This document shows, one piece after another, positions 50,517 to 58,912 of a stretch of DNA of 64,000 bases (its first letter is position 1; each line of letters opens with the position of its first letter). A program made the position numbers and the translations under genes. The stretch is from Candidatus Formimonas warabiya (lineage in GTDB: Bacteria; Bacillota; Dehalobacteriia; Dehalobacteriales; Dehalobacteriaceae), in assembly GCF_002777255.1 (NCBI RefSeq), contig NZ_CP017634.1:4600903-4664902 (forward strand), written 5' to 3'. The notes under the pieces are model-generated. The model saw only the letters and a list, made by a program, of their open reading frames with translations. It did no database searches and was not told the DNA's origin.

Positions 50517-51998
50517 ATGCCAAAATTCTCTTTCGAAAGGCAACCGAAATACCGGGTCCTTTCCGAGGATCAAATCAGCACCATTCATGAAAAGGCCTTA
50601 CATATTCTGGAGCATACCGGGGTTAAGTTCGATTCGGACGAAGCGTTAAAAATTTTAAAGGATCACGGTGCCGTTGTCGACTTTGACAGGCAAATTGCCC
50701 AAATTCCCGCCCGCCTGGTCCTGGACAGTATTGATAAGACTCCCGAGTCCCTGCAGCTTTATGACCGGGAGGGAAATCCTTCCGTGTGCCTGGATGGAAA
50801 CAGCGCTCATTTCGCGCCCGGGTCCGCGCCTATTCATTTTATGGAGTCGGACGGGACGACCGTGCGGCCGGCCCTAGCCCGGGATTTAAAGAACATTTCC
50901 CGGGTGAATGATGCCCTGGCCAACATACAATTGCAATCGACAGCGGTAAATCTAAGCGATGTCCCTAAAGTAATCGGTGACAGCTACCGGTTATACCTGC
51001 TTTTAAAAAATTCCCCCAAACCGATTGTGTCGGGGGCTTTCAGCGTTCATGGCATTACGGACATGCGGGATATGCTGGCCGCTGTGGCCGGCGGGGAAGA
51101 AGAACTGCGGGAAAAGCCCCGGGTCCTTTTTGATATTTGCCCTTCACCTCCCCTGAAATGGACCCATATCAGCTGCCAAAATATCATTGACTGTGCCCGG
51201 TTCGGGCTGCCCATCGAAACCATTTCCGTGCCCATGCCGGGGGCCGCTTCACCGGCTACCCTGGCCGGCTCCGTCCTGCTGCACACGGTGGAGACGCTGA
51301 GCGGGATTGTGCTGGCCCAATGTGTCTGCCCGGGTACGCCCATGGTCTACGGGGGGGCGCCCATGTATTTTGATATGCGGCACAGCACCACTTCTCTGAA
51401 TGCCATGGAATCGGAATTAATCAGCGCCGCCTATGCCCAAATCGGCAAATTCTACGGCATGCCCATTCATACCTATGCCGCTTTAAGCGACTCCAAACTT
51501 GTTGATGCCCAGGCAGGCCTGGAAACCGGCATGAGCGGCCTGCTGGCCCTTCAAGCCGGCATTAACGTAATCTCCGGCACCGGGGTTTTGGAATTTTGCA
51601 ATACCTTCAGTATTGAAAAGCTGGTGATGGATAACGAGATCTGCGGCATGGCGCTGCGGGTGGCTCAAGGGATTGACTGCTCCGAGGAAACCCTGGCGGT
51701 AGATCTAATCAGTGACTTAGGGCCAGGGGGAGATTACCTTTCCACGGAGCATACCTTTCACTGGTTTAAGAAGGAACCCTACATGCCTGCCGCGATCATT
51801 GACCGGAGAAGCCGCAATAGTTGGGAAGAGGCCGGGTCCCCCAGTACATTTGCCCTCGCCCGGGAAAAAGCAGAGAACATTTTAACAGGACATCAGCCGG
51901 TAGCGTTGGATGCTGAGCGGGACCGGACCCTAGACCGGACCGTGAAAAGGATTATGAAAGACCTTCAGGTAACAGAGCTTCCTTTAGGACCCAGTTAA
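50517..51998 (+). CDS. MttB-family methyltransferase without pyrrolysine
   Basis: 493 residues of the trimethylamine methyltransferase (MttB) superfamily (SEDQISTIHEKALHILEHTG, VSGAFSVHGITDMRDMLAAV, TLAVDLISDLGPGGDYLS). Where the Pyl-type MttB at 55710 reads GT-Pyl-TDSK, this protein reads AALSDSK, so Leu replaces pyrrolysine. Pyl-free members demethylate quaternary amines such as glycine betaine, proline betaine or carnitine. Its place directly after kamA and before the CoA-transferase suggests a lysine-related betaine, but this is inference. AAAAAGGAG precedes ATG. Confidence 0.88.
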   Translation: MPKFSFERQPKYRVLSEDQISTIHEKALHILEHTGVKFDSDEALKILKDHGAVVDFDRQIAQIPARLVLDSIDKTPESLQLYDREGNPSVCLDGNSAHFAPGSAPIHFMESDGTTVRPALARDLKNISRVNDALANIQLQSTAVNLSDVPKVIGDSYRLYLLLKNSPKPIVSGAFSVHGITDMRDMLAAVAGGEEELREKPRVLFDICPSPPLKWTHISCQNIIDCARFGLPIETISVPMPGAASPATLAGSVLLHTVETLSGIVLAQCVCPGTPMVYGGAPMYFDMRHSTTSLNAMESELISAAYAQIGKFYGMPIHTYAALSDSKLVDAQAGLETGMSGLLALQAGINVISGTGVLEFCNTFSIEKLVMDNEICGMALRVAQGIDCSEETLAVDLISDLGPGGDYLSTEHTFHWFKKEPYMPAAIIDRRSRNSWEEAGSPSTFALAREKAENILTGHQPVALDAERDRTLDRTVKRIMKDLQVTELPLGPS

Positions 51999-52077
51999 CA
52001 AAAAGGAAATCTTCAGCGGTTCCTCAGGAGTCAGAAGTCAGGAGCCGGCATCACAGAAGGGTGTATCGTCCCGGAGC

Positions 52078-52107
52078 ATTCAGAATTCTGCCTGCTGAAT
52101 TCTGAAT
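52078..52107. repeat. 11-bp perfect inverted repeat before atoD
   Basis: ATTCAGAATTC (52078-52088) pairs with GAATTCTGAAT (52097-52107). The surrounding text has short direct repeats (GAGTCAGAAGTCAGGAGCC), typical of intergenic repeat debris. Confidence 0.6.
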
Positions 52108-52151
52108 ACTTGAATACCTGAATCGTAACAATATGTAATTGGAGGTGGCGT

Positions 52152-52814
52152 ATGGCAAAGATCTGTTCGTCTGCAGATGCGGTAAAGTTGATTGCTGACG
52201 GTATGTCCCTGATGATCGGGGGGTTTTTAGCGGTAGGCACCCCGGAAAATTTGATTGATGCCTTGGTGGCCCAAGGAACGAGGGGATTAACGGTAATTGC
52301 CAATGATACCGGATTTCCGGGAAAAGGGATCGGCAAGCTTCAAGATACCAAGCAAATAGCCAAATTATATGCCTCTTATATTGGCGCCCATCCGGAAACA
52401 GGACGGTGCATGCACAGCGGTGCAATGGAAGTGATATTGACTCCCCAAGGGACTTTAGCCGAGCAAATCAGGGCGGGCGGTGCCGGACTGGGCGGTTTCC
52501 TCACACCCACCGGGGTGGGGACCGTGGTGGCAAAAGGGAAAGAGGAAATCACTATCAAGGGAAAAACCTATCTTTTAGAACTGCCCTTAAGCGCCGATGT
52601 AGCCTTGATTAAAGCCTACCGGGCCGATACCGCGGGGAACCTGATTTATCGCCGTTCGGCGCGAAATTTCAACCCGATAATGGCCATGGGAGCCGGCCTG
52701 GTCATTGCGGAGGTAGAGGAAATTGTGGCCGTAGGAACTTTTGACCCTGATGCTGTGATGACGCCGGGGATCTTTATAGATTATTTGGTCAAGGAGGAGA
52801 GCCAGCATGCCTGA
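52152..52814 (+). CDS. atoD: 3-oxoacid CoA-transferase subunit A (AtoD/CtfA-like)
   Basis: 220 residues of CoA-transferase family I subunit A: SLMIGGFLAVGTPENLIDAL, GGAGLGGFLTPTGVGT and FNPIMAMGAGLVIAEVEEIV. In lysine fermenters this enzyme swaps CoA between butyryl-CoA and acetoacetate. ATTGGAGGTG precedes ATG. It overlaps the B-subunit gene by 8 bp. Confidence 0.9.
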   Translation: MAKICSSADAVKLIADGMSLMIGGFLAVGTPENLIDALVAQGTRGLTVIANDTGFPGKGIGKLQDTKQIAKLYASYIGAHPETGRCMHSGAMEVILTPQGTLAEQIRAGGAGLGGFLTPTGVGTVVAKGKEEITIKGKTYLLELPLSADVALIKAYRADTAGNLIYRRSARNFNPIMAMGAGLVIAEVEEIVAVGTFDPDAVMTPGIFIDYLVKEESQHA

Positions 52815-53462
52815 TGACAGCCGTACCCGGATTGCAAAAAGGGTGGCCCGCGAACTCCACGACGGTGATGTGGTAAATTTAGGGATTGGGATGCCCACGA
52901 TGGTTGCTAATTTTATTCCCGAAGGGGTTTCCATTATTCTACAGTCGGAAAACGGTTTTTTAGGTATCGGGCCTCAGCCGGAGCCGGGCCGGGAAGATAA
53001 GGATTTGACCAATGCCGGAGGAAAGCCGGTGACCATTTTACCCTTTGGATGCTGTTTTGACAGTGCCGCTTCCTTTGCCATTATTCGGGGGGACATGTGG
53101 ATTGTACCGTGCTGGGCGCGCTGGAAGTGGATGAAAAAGGGAATCTGGCCAACTGGATGGTGCCGGGGAAAATGGTTCCCGGCATGGGGGGCGCCATGGA
53201 CCTGGTGGTGGGCGCCAAGAGGGTGATCATTGCCATGGAGCATCTGGGCAAGGATGGCAGCCCGAAAATACTGAAAGAATGCCGGCTGCCTTTAACGGCC
53301 ATCGCAGAAGTGGATTTAATTGTCACCGACATGGCGGTGATTGAAGTAAAGCCGGAAGGGCTGCATCTCAGGGAGATCGCCGAAACCACCACGCTGGATG
53401 CGGTTCTGGCCGCTACAGGAGCCGATTTGATTGTTCCCGAAGGAGAAATTTCCCGCTTCTAA
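52807..53462 (+). pseudogene. atoA: 3-oxoacid CoA-transferase subunit B, frameshifted
   Basis: The first frame (from ATG 52807) reads a normal subunit B up to FDSAASFAIIRG, with the catalytic Glu in QSENGFLGIG. It then runs into nonsense ending at 53226. The correct continuation (DCTVLGALEVDEKGNLANWM to the end at 53462) is in another frame. The switch lies at a run of six G's near 53087-53092; one extra G would restore the expected RGGHVD-like sequence. It may be a real mutation, a sequencing error, or -1 slippage on the G-run. Confidence 0.85.
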
Positions 53463-53469
53463 AGTTTAA

Positions 53470-53556
53470 AGTCAAAAGTCAAAAGCCTAAGATTCTTTAA
53501 TCTGGTCTTTAAGACTCTTCGGCTGACCTTCGACTTTAGACTTTTGATATTTGACT
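53470..53556. repeat. Imperfect ~19-bp inverted repeat after the CoA-transferase pair
   Basis: AGTCAAAAGTCAAAAGCCT (53470-53488) is nearly complementary to AGACTTTTGATATTTGACT (53538-53556). It separates the CoA-transferase genes from mtbB. It is not a standard terminator. Confidence 0.5.
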
Positions 53557-53601
53557 CATACAAGTTACCATTCATCACCACAAACTAAGGAGGGAAAGAT
53601 T

Positions 53602-54993
53602 TTGTCTAAATTTTTTACCCGTATGGGCGACGGGTCAGGCATTTATCTTAGCGCAGACGATATTCGCTGGGATCTGGAAGAAGGCACCAAGGATGCCGCG
53701 GACCGCGGCAAAATTCCGGAACTGACCAAAGAAGAATTGGACCATTTGTATGACATTATTACCATGCCGGGTATTGTCGTCGGCGTAGAGAGAGGAAATG
53801 AAGTTGTCACGACTTCCGATTCCGGGGGGTGCAAAATTACCTATCATGCCAATATTGCCATTGACAGGGGCACCGCCGTACTGATTCATGAAAAGGTTCT
53901 GGGCGCGGATTCTCTTGATATCGGCCATATTGACTACAGCTATAAGGCGGTAAAGTCTGTCCTGCATGATGAAGCCGCCGTGATGGAACTGACCCAGCTC
54001 AACGCCGTGATGCCCGTATTATACGGGTCCATGCCCAACCTGGGACTGTATACCAAACCGGACGGGCCGGTGGACAATTGGTCGGAGCTTTTGCCTTTGG
54101 GAAAAATTGCCGAAGCCAGAGCTGCCCAAGAAGAAGCTGTGGAACATGCGGTAAAGGACATCGTCTATGTGGCGGGCGGTATGTATGAATCCGGCGCGGA
54201 CGGCATGAATATCGACACCTGCGGCGCTTCCGGGGATGCCGACGTACTGGCTGCTTTAAAGGCAATTGAGCTGATCAAGCAAAAATATCCCGATTTGGGT
54301 ATTGAAATGGGCATGGCCGGGGAATTTGTCATCGGTATGCACGGCAAGCTGGAATACGACGGCGTGCGCTTAGCCGGACTATATCCCCATAAGCAGGTAA
54401 AATTAGCGGAAAAAGCAGGGGCAAATATTTTCGGCTGTGTGGTTAATACCAACAGCAACATGTCCCTGGCCTGGAACCTGGCCCGTACCGTCACCTTTGT
54501 CAAGGCGTGCACCGAGGCCGCGACCATCCCGGTTCATGTGAACGTAGGCATGGGGGTGGGGGCTGTGCCCATGAGTGAAATGCCTTCCGTAGATGCGGTG
54601 AGCCGGGTGGATAAGGCCCTGGTGGAAATCGGCAAGGCGGACGGGTTGTAGATTGGCGTAGGCGATCCTTTTGGATTGGAAATCGCGCACGAGGTTGCCT
54701 GCGGCATGGGCGGAATTCGTACGGCCGGAGATCTGGTCTTACGGATGCAATTGTCCAAAGGCATGAAAATCAACGACGCGAAAAAATATGTGGCGGAAAA
54801 ACTTGGCGTTTCTCCTGTTGACCTTAGCGACTGCGCGATTATGCGGGAAATAAGAGAGGATCTGAACCTGGGGCGTCCCATGCCCCCTGATCACGTGGCC
54901 AAAGGGATGGAAGCCAAAATCCGCATTGCCAAAGCCTTGGATATCAAGATTAACTCGGTGGAGCGTTTTATGCGCATGGCAGGCTTGAAATAA
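53602..54993 (+). CDS. mtbB: Dimethylamine methyltransferase MtbB with in-frame UAG (Pyl)
   Basis: 463 residues if UAG at 54649-54651 (codon 350) is read as pyrrolysine. The sequence continues in the same frame on both sides (GKADGL, then IGVGDPFGLEIAHEVACGMG) and ends at a TAA. Archaeal MtbB has Pyl at about position 356. It transfers a methyl from dimethylamine to the corrinoid of MtbC. TTG 53602 follows AAGGAGGG; the ORF upstream to 53551 is not conserved-looking. A tool without Pyl would split this into two false genes. Confidence 0.93.
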
Positions 54994-55029
54994 AAGAGAT
55001 GAAAGATAAAATTTCAAGGAGGTAGTGAT

Positions 55030-55674
55030 GTGAGCAAAGAAGCTATTTTTCAGGAAGCCCAAGAAGCGATCTTAAAATGTGATGCTCCGAAAGCGGTTGC
55101 CGTGGCAAAACAGGCCCTGGCCGAAGGCCTTGATCCGGTGGAAGTATTAAGCAAGGGCTTTAGTACAGGAATCCAGAGGATTGGGGATCTTTTTGGGAGA
55201 GGCGAAGTGTTCTTGCCGGAACTGATCCTTTCCGCACAAGTGATGAAGGAGGCAACCGCCGTTTTAGATGCCGCCATGCAGGGGAGCCAGGCCCAGAAGA
55301 AAGGCAAAATGCTCATTGCCACGGTAGAAGGCGATGTTCATGATATCGGCAAAGGGATCGTGGTTTCTTTGGTGAAGACCCAGGGCATCGAGGTGATTGA
55401 CCTGGGCCGTGAAGTGCCGGTGGCCAAAATCATGGAAAAGGCCGTGGAGTACAGTGTGGATATTATCGGCACCAGCGCCCTTCTCACCACGACTATTACC
55501 GAACAGAAAAAATTGGAAGATGCCTTAAGGAAAGAGGGGCTGCGGGACCGGTTTAAAACCATGGTGGGCGGAGCTCCGTGCACCCAGCGGTGGGCGGATA
55601 GGATCGGCGCCGATGCCTATGCCGAAGATGCCGCAGAGGCTGTGACCAAGGCGTTGAAGCTATTAGGGGCCTAA
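55030..55674 (+). CDS. mtbC: Dimethylamine/trimethylamine corrinoid protein
   Basis: 214 residues. An N-terminal helical methyltransferase cap domain (ALAEGLDPVEVLSKGFSTGI) is followed by the B12-binding domain with DVHDIG (Asp102, His104), the lower axial ligand motif, and GTSALLTTT. It accepts methyl groups from MtbB and probably also MttB, since it is the only such protein between them. GTG 55030 follows AAGGAGGT. Confidence 0.92.
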   Translation: MSKEAIFQEAQEAILKCDAPKAVAVAKQALAEGLDPVEVLSKGFSTGIQRIGDLFGRGEVFLPELILSAQVMKEATAVLDAAMQGSQAQKKGKMLIATVEGDVHDIGKGIVVSLVKTQGIEVIDLGREVPVAKIMEKAVEYSVDIIGTSALLTTTITEQKKLEDALRKEGLRDRFKTMVGGAPCTQRWADRIGADAYAEDAAEAVTKALKLLGA

Positions 55675-55709
55675 TAGCCTCCGAAGAAAAAAAACTAGGA
55701 GGGAGTAGG

Positions 55710-57188
55710 TTGAGCCGAAGAAACCTTTATGCTGGAAACAGCATGCAAGAAGGATTTGGATTAAATGTTTTTTCTCAGGACGCACTGGACCGGATCCATA
55801 ATGCCACGCTGGAAATACTGTGGTATGAAGGGATCAAGATTCAGAGCGAAGAGGCTTTGGAAATATTTCATGGCGGCGGATGCGTCGTGGACAAGAAAAA
55901 CCAAAAAGTATACATTCCCCCCCATGTGGTGGAAGACTGCATCCGGTCCACCCCGTCCACGGTGCTGCTGGCCGGGCGGGACCCTAAAAACGACATTGTT
56001 TTGGACGGATCGCGGGTCAACTTCTGCAATTTCAGCAAAGGGGTCAATGTGGTTGACCCTTACACCGGAGCGGTAAGGCCATCCACCAAACAGGACGAGG
56101 CCAATGTGGCGATCCTGGTGGACGCTCTGGAGCAGTACGACCTGCTGGATGTGGCGGTGGAAGCCCGGGATATTGACGCCCGCACGGCCAATCTGGAATG
56201 TTATGAAGCCATGGTTTCCAATAGTACCAAGCATTCCACCCAGTCGCCCCACAGTTTTGAGGAGGCCCAAACATTGATTGATATGGCGGCTGCCGTGGCA
56301 GGGGGAAAGGATAAATTACGGGAACGGCCCATTACCTCATCCACCGTGTGCCCGACAAGCCCTTTGTCCATTGCCCCGGAAACCTGTGAGCCCATTATTA
56401 CCTATGCCAGGAACCGGGTTCCTTTGACCGTCCTCTCCATGGCCATGGCAGGCGGGACTTCTCCCGTAACACTGGCAGGCACCCTGGTCACCCATAATGC
56501 GGAAGTGCTGAGCGGAATTGTTCTGGCCCAGTTGACGAATAAAGGGACCCCCAATATGTACGGCAGCTCTACCACGATCATGGATTTGAGGCTGGCTTCC
56601 GCCGCCATCGGCTGCCCCGAACTGGGCATGATCAGTGCCGCGGTGTGCAAATTGGCCCAGTATTACAACATCCCCAGTTATGTGGCCGGAACATAGACGG
56701 ATAGCAAGATAGGCGACGAACAGGCCGGGCACGAAAAGACCCTTACCATGATGCTGGCCGCATTAGCAGGCGCTAATATGATCTATGGCCTGGGCATGGT
56801 GGATTTGGGCATGACCCTGGATTTCGGCCAGCTGGTCGTGGATAATGAAATTGCCAAAATGGTGCGCAGGACCCTGATGGGCATACCCGTGAACGAAGAA
56901 ACCCTCGCCGTGGACGTGATCCGTAAGGTAGGTACCGGAGGACACTTCCTGATGGAAGAGCATACCTTAGCCCATATGCGCACCGACCAGTCCCAGTCCA
57001 AGCTATTTGACCGCAATACCCGCCAAAACTGGCAGGCAAAAGGGGCCAAAGATTTGGCCACCCGGGCCACCGAAGAGGCGAGATTTATCCTGGAAAACCA
57101 TAAACCGCAACCCCTTCCGTCAAGCACGGCCCAAACCCTCAGAGAAATGATCGAAGAGGCCGAACGCAGATGGGGAGTAAAAAAATAA
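55710..57188 (+). CDS. mttB: Trimethylamine methyltransferase MttB with in-frame UAG (Pyl)
   Basis: 492 residues if UAG at 56694-56696 (codon 329) is pyrrolysine. The context VAGT-UAG-TDSKIGDEQAGHE agrees with the Pyl site of archaeal MttB (near 334), and the frame stays open for another 163 codons. It demethylates trimethylamine to dimethylamine, the substrate of MtbB. TTG 55710 follows GGAGGG. Co-directional with mtbB and mtbC, 35 nt after the latter. Confidence 0.93.
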
Positions 57189-57192
57189 AGTC

Positions 57193-57223
57193 ACAGGCCC
57201 CTGCCGTCCAAGCAGGGGCCTGT
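57193..57223. repeat. 12-bp perfect hairpin between mttB and the aminotransferase
   Basis: ACAGGCCCCTGC (57193-57204) pairs with GCAGGGGCCTGT (57212-57223). There is no T-run, so it is more likely an mRNA-stability or partial-termination element than a full terminator. Confidence 0.65.
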
Positions 57224-57242
57224 AAACAGGGAGGTTGGATAG

Positions 57243-58493
57243 ATGGAAAGTCAAAAACTTCAACTGGAAAAATCCATGGAGATGTTTGAGGAAGCGCAGA
57301 GGTTATCCCCGGGCGGGTTAATGGGGATCCGGCGCCCCTATAATTTTGTTCCCGGAGAATACCCCATTTTTATCGAAAAGGGTTATGGGGGACATATTAT
57401 CGATGTGGACGGCAATGACTATATTGATATGCTCTGCGCATACGGCCCCATCATTCTGGGCTATAACGAGCCGGAAATAAACAACGCGGCCAAAGAACAA
57501 ATGGATAAGGGTTTCTGCTTTTCCCTGGTTCAACCCATTCAGAATGAGCTGGAGCGAAAATTGGCCGAACTGATCCCCTGCGCGGAAATGTCTATTCTGG
57601 TGAAAACGGGTTCCGACGCCACGGGGGTTGCCGTACGCATTGCCCGGGGCTATACGGATAAAAATAAAATTCTGCGCTGCGGTTACCATGGCTGGCATGA
57701 CTGGTGCGTGGAAAACCACGGCGGTGTACCCCAGGCCGTGCTGGATTTAACCCAGGAATTCCCTTATGGGGATCTGGATGCCTTAGAAAAATTACTGGAA
57801 GAAAACAAGGATGATGTGGCGGGAATCATCATTACCCCGGTGGGCCATCCGACGGCCCAGCCTGTGATGGCGCCTCCTGACGGATATCTGCAAGGAGTAA
57901 GGGATTTAGCGGATCAATATGGGGCGGTCCTGATCTTTGATGAAATCCGCTCCGGCTTCCGGGTGGCTATCGGCGGGGCCCAGCAGCGTTACGGGGTGAC
58001 CCCCGATCTGTCCACCTTTGGAAAAGCCATGGCCAACGGCTATGCCATTGCCGCTTGCGTGGGCAAGGCCGAGTTTATGAAGGTGGCGGAAAAGAAGGTC
58101 TTTATCAGCTCCACCTTCTTCCCCAATAGCCTGGAAATGGCCGCTGCCCTGAAATGTATCGAAATCCTGCAGCGGGACAAAGTTCTGGAAGACATTTGGA
58201 CCCGGGGCGAGCGGTTTTTAGAGGATTCCCGCAAACTGTTCGCCGACTCCGGCGTACCGGCCACCGTTTCCGGAATTCCGCCCATGCCCTTCTATACATT
58301 TGACAAGGTGGATGATCACTACAAAGAACGGCGGGAATGCTTCTATACGGAGACGATCCGCCGGGGCCTGTTCATCCAGCCCTATCACCACTACTACATT
58401 TGCTACCGTCATACCGACGCGGATCTGCAAAATGCCTTAAATGCCGTTGCCGAGGCGTTGGATGTGTGCAAAAAGAAATATCCGGTGAAATAA
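57243..58493 (+). CDS. Class III (GSAM-like) PLP aminotransferase
   Basis: 416 residues resembling glutamate-1-semialdehyde aminomutases and other class III enzymes: RLSPGGLMGIRRP, VKTGSDATGVAVRIARGYT, CGYHGWHDWC, LIFDEIRSGFR and the PLP Lys in STFGKAMANG. It probably interconverts an amino acid or amine and its keto form. It follows the methylamine genes after 54 nt. A real GSAM of haem synthesis is unlikely in this setting; the substrate might be a 3- or 5-amino acid from lysine, but that is a guess. Confidence 0.8.
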   Translation: MESQKLQLEKSMEMFEEAQRLSPGGLMGIRRPYNFVPGEYPIFIEKGYGGHIIDVDGNDYIDMLCAYGPIILGYNEPEINNAAKEQMDKGFCFSLVQPIQNELERKLAELIPCAEMSILVKTGSDATGVAVRIARGYTDKNKILRCGYHGWHDWCVENHGGVPQAVLDLTQEFPYGDLDALEKLLEENKDDVAGIIITPVGHPTAQPVMAPPDGYLQGVRDLADQYGAVLIFDEIRSGFRVAIGGAQQRYGVTPDLSTFGKAMANGYAIAACVGKAEFMKVAEKKVFISSTFFPNSLEMAAALKCIEILQRDKVLEDIWTRGERFLEDSRKLFADSGVPATVSGIPPMPFYTFDKVDDHYKERRECFYTETIRRGLFIQPYHHYYICYRHTDADLQNALNAVAEALDVCKKKYPVK

Positions 58494-58504
58494 ATTTTAT
58501 AAAG

Positions 58505-58556
58505 AGCAAGACGGGGTGGGTGCTTGATATCAAGCACCCACCCCGTCTTGCTTTTT
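58505..58556 (+). terminator. 24-bp perfect palindrome terminator
   Basis: Bases 58505-58528 and 58529-58552 are exact reverse complements without a loop (centre GATATC), and T's follow. It closes the kamA/methylamine gene block and would also work weakly in reverse. Confidence 0.85.
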
Positions 58557-58912
58557 GCTTATTTATAGTATTTTTTAAACACAAAGCTAATTTTGTCAAC
58601 ATGCGCTTTGAGAAAATCTACTGCAAAATTAATTGAAAACAGGCTAAATTTGTCGGAAACTAATCCCCATAAAGAGCAGGGAGAATATTACAAAAAGTAG
58701 AAATAAAGGATAAAAAGGCAGACTGTGCCTCCTTGGATAAAAAATAGGGCGGATGCTTCCTTCCGGCACCTGAGCAAACGCATATATCGGTGGTTAGATA
58801 CGGTTAATTACGAAGGGTATGAATAGGTATTGTTGCATCCTGTTGATAGGTCCAAACGTAGAGACATATTTTTCAATATATAAAAATTAAAATTAGATAG
58901 GAGAGTGGATTC
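58557..58912. other. Gene-free AT-rich stretch
   Basis: I see no ORF with a ribosome site, no repeat and no clear promoter. It presumably carries the promoter of the secreted-protein gene that starts at 58913. Confidence 0.5.

Noticed and set aside
53551..57188. mtbB and mttB as two pairs of truncated pseudogenes split by stop codons
   Set aside because: In both cases the stop is UAG at the known Pyl position, homology continues in the same frame, and mtbC lies between them.
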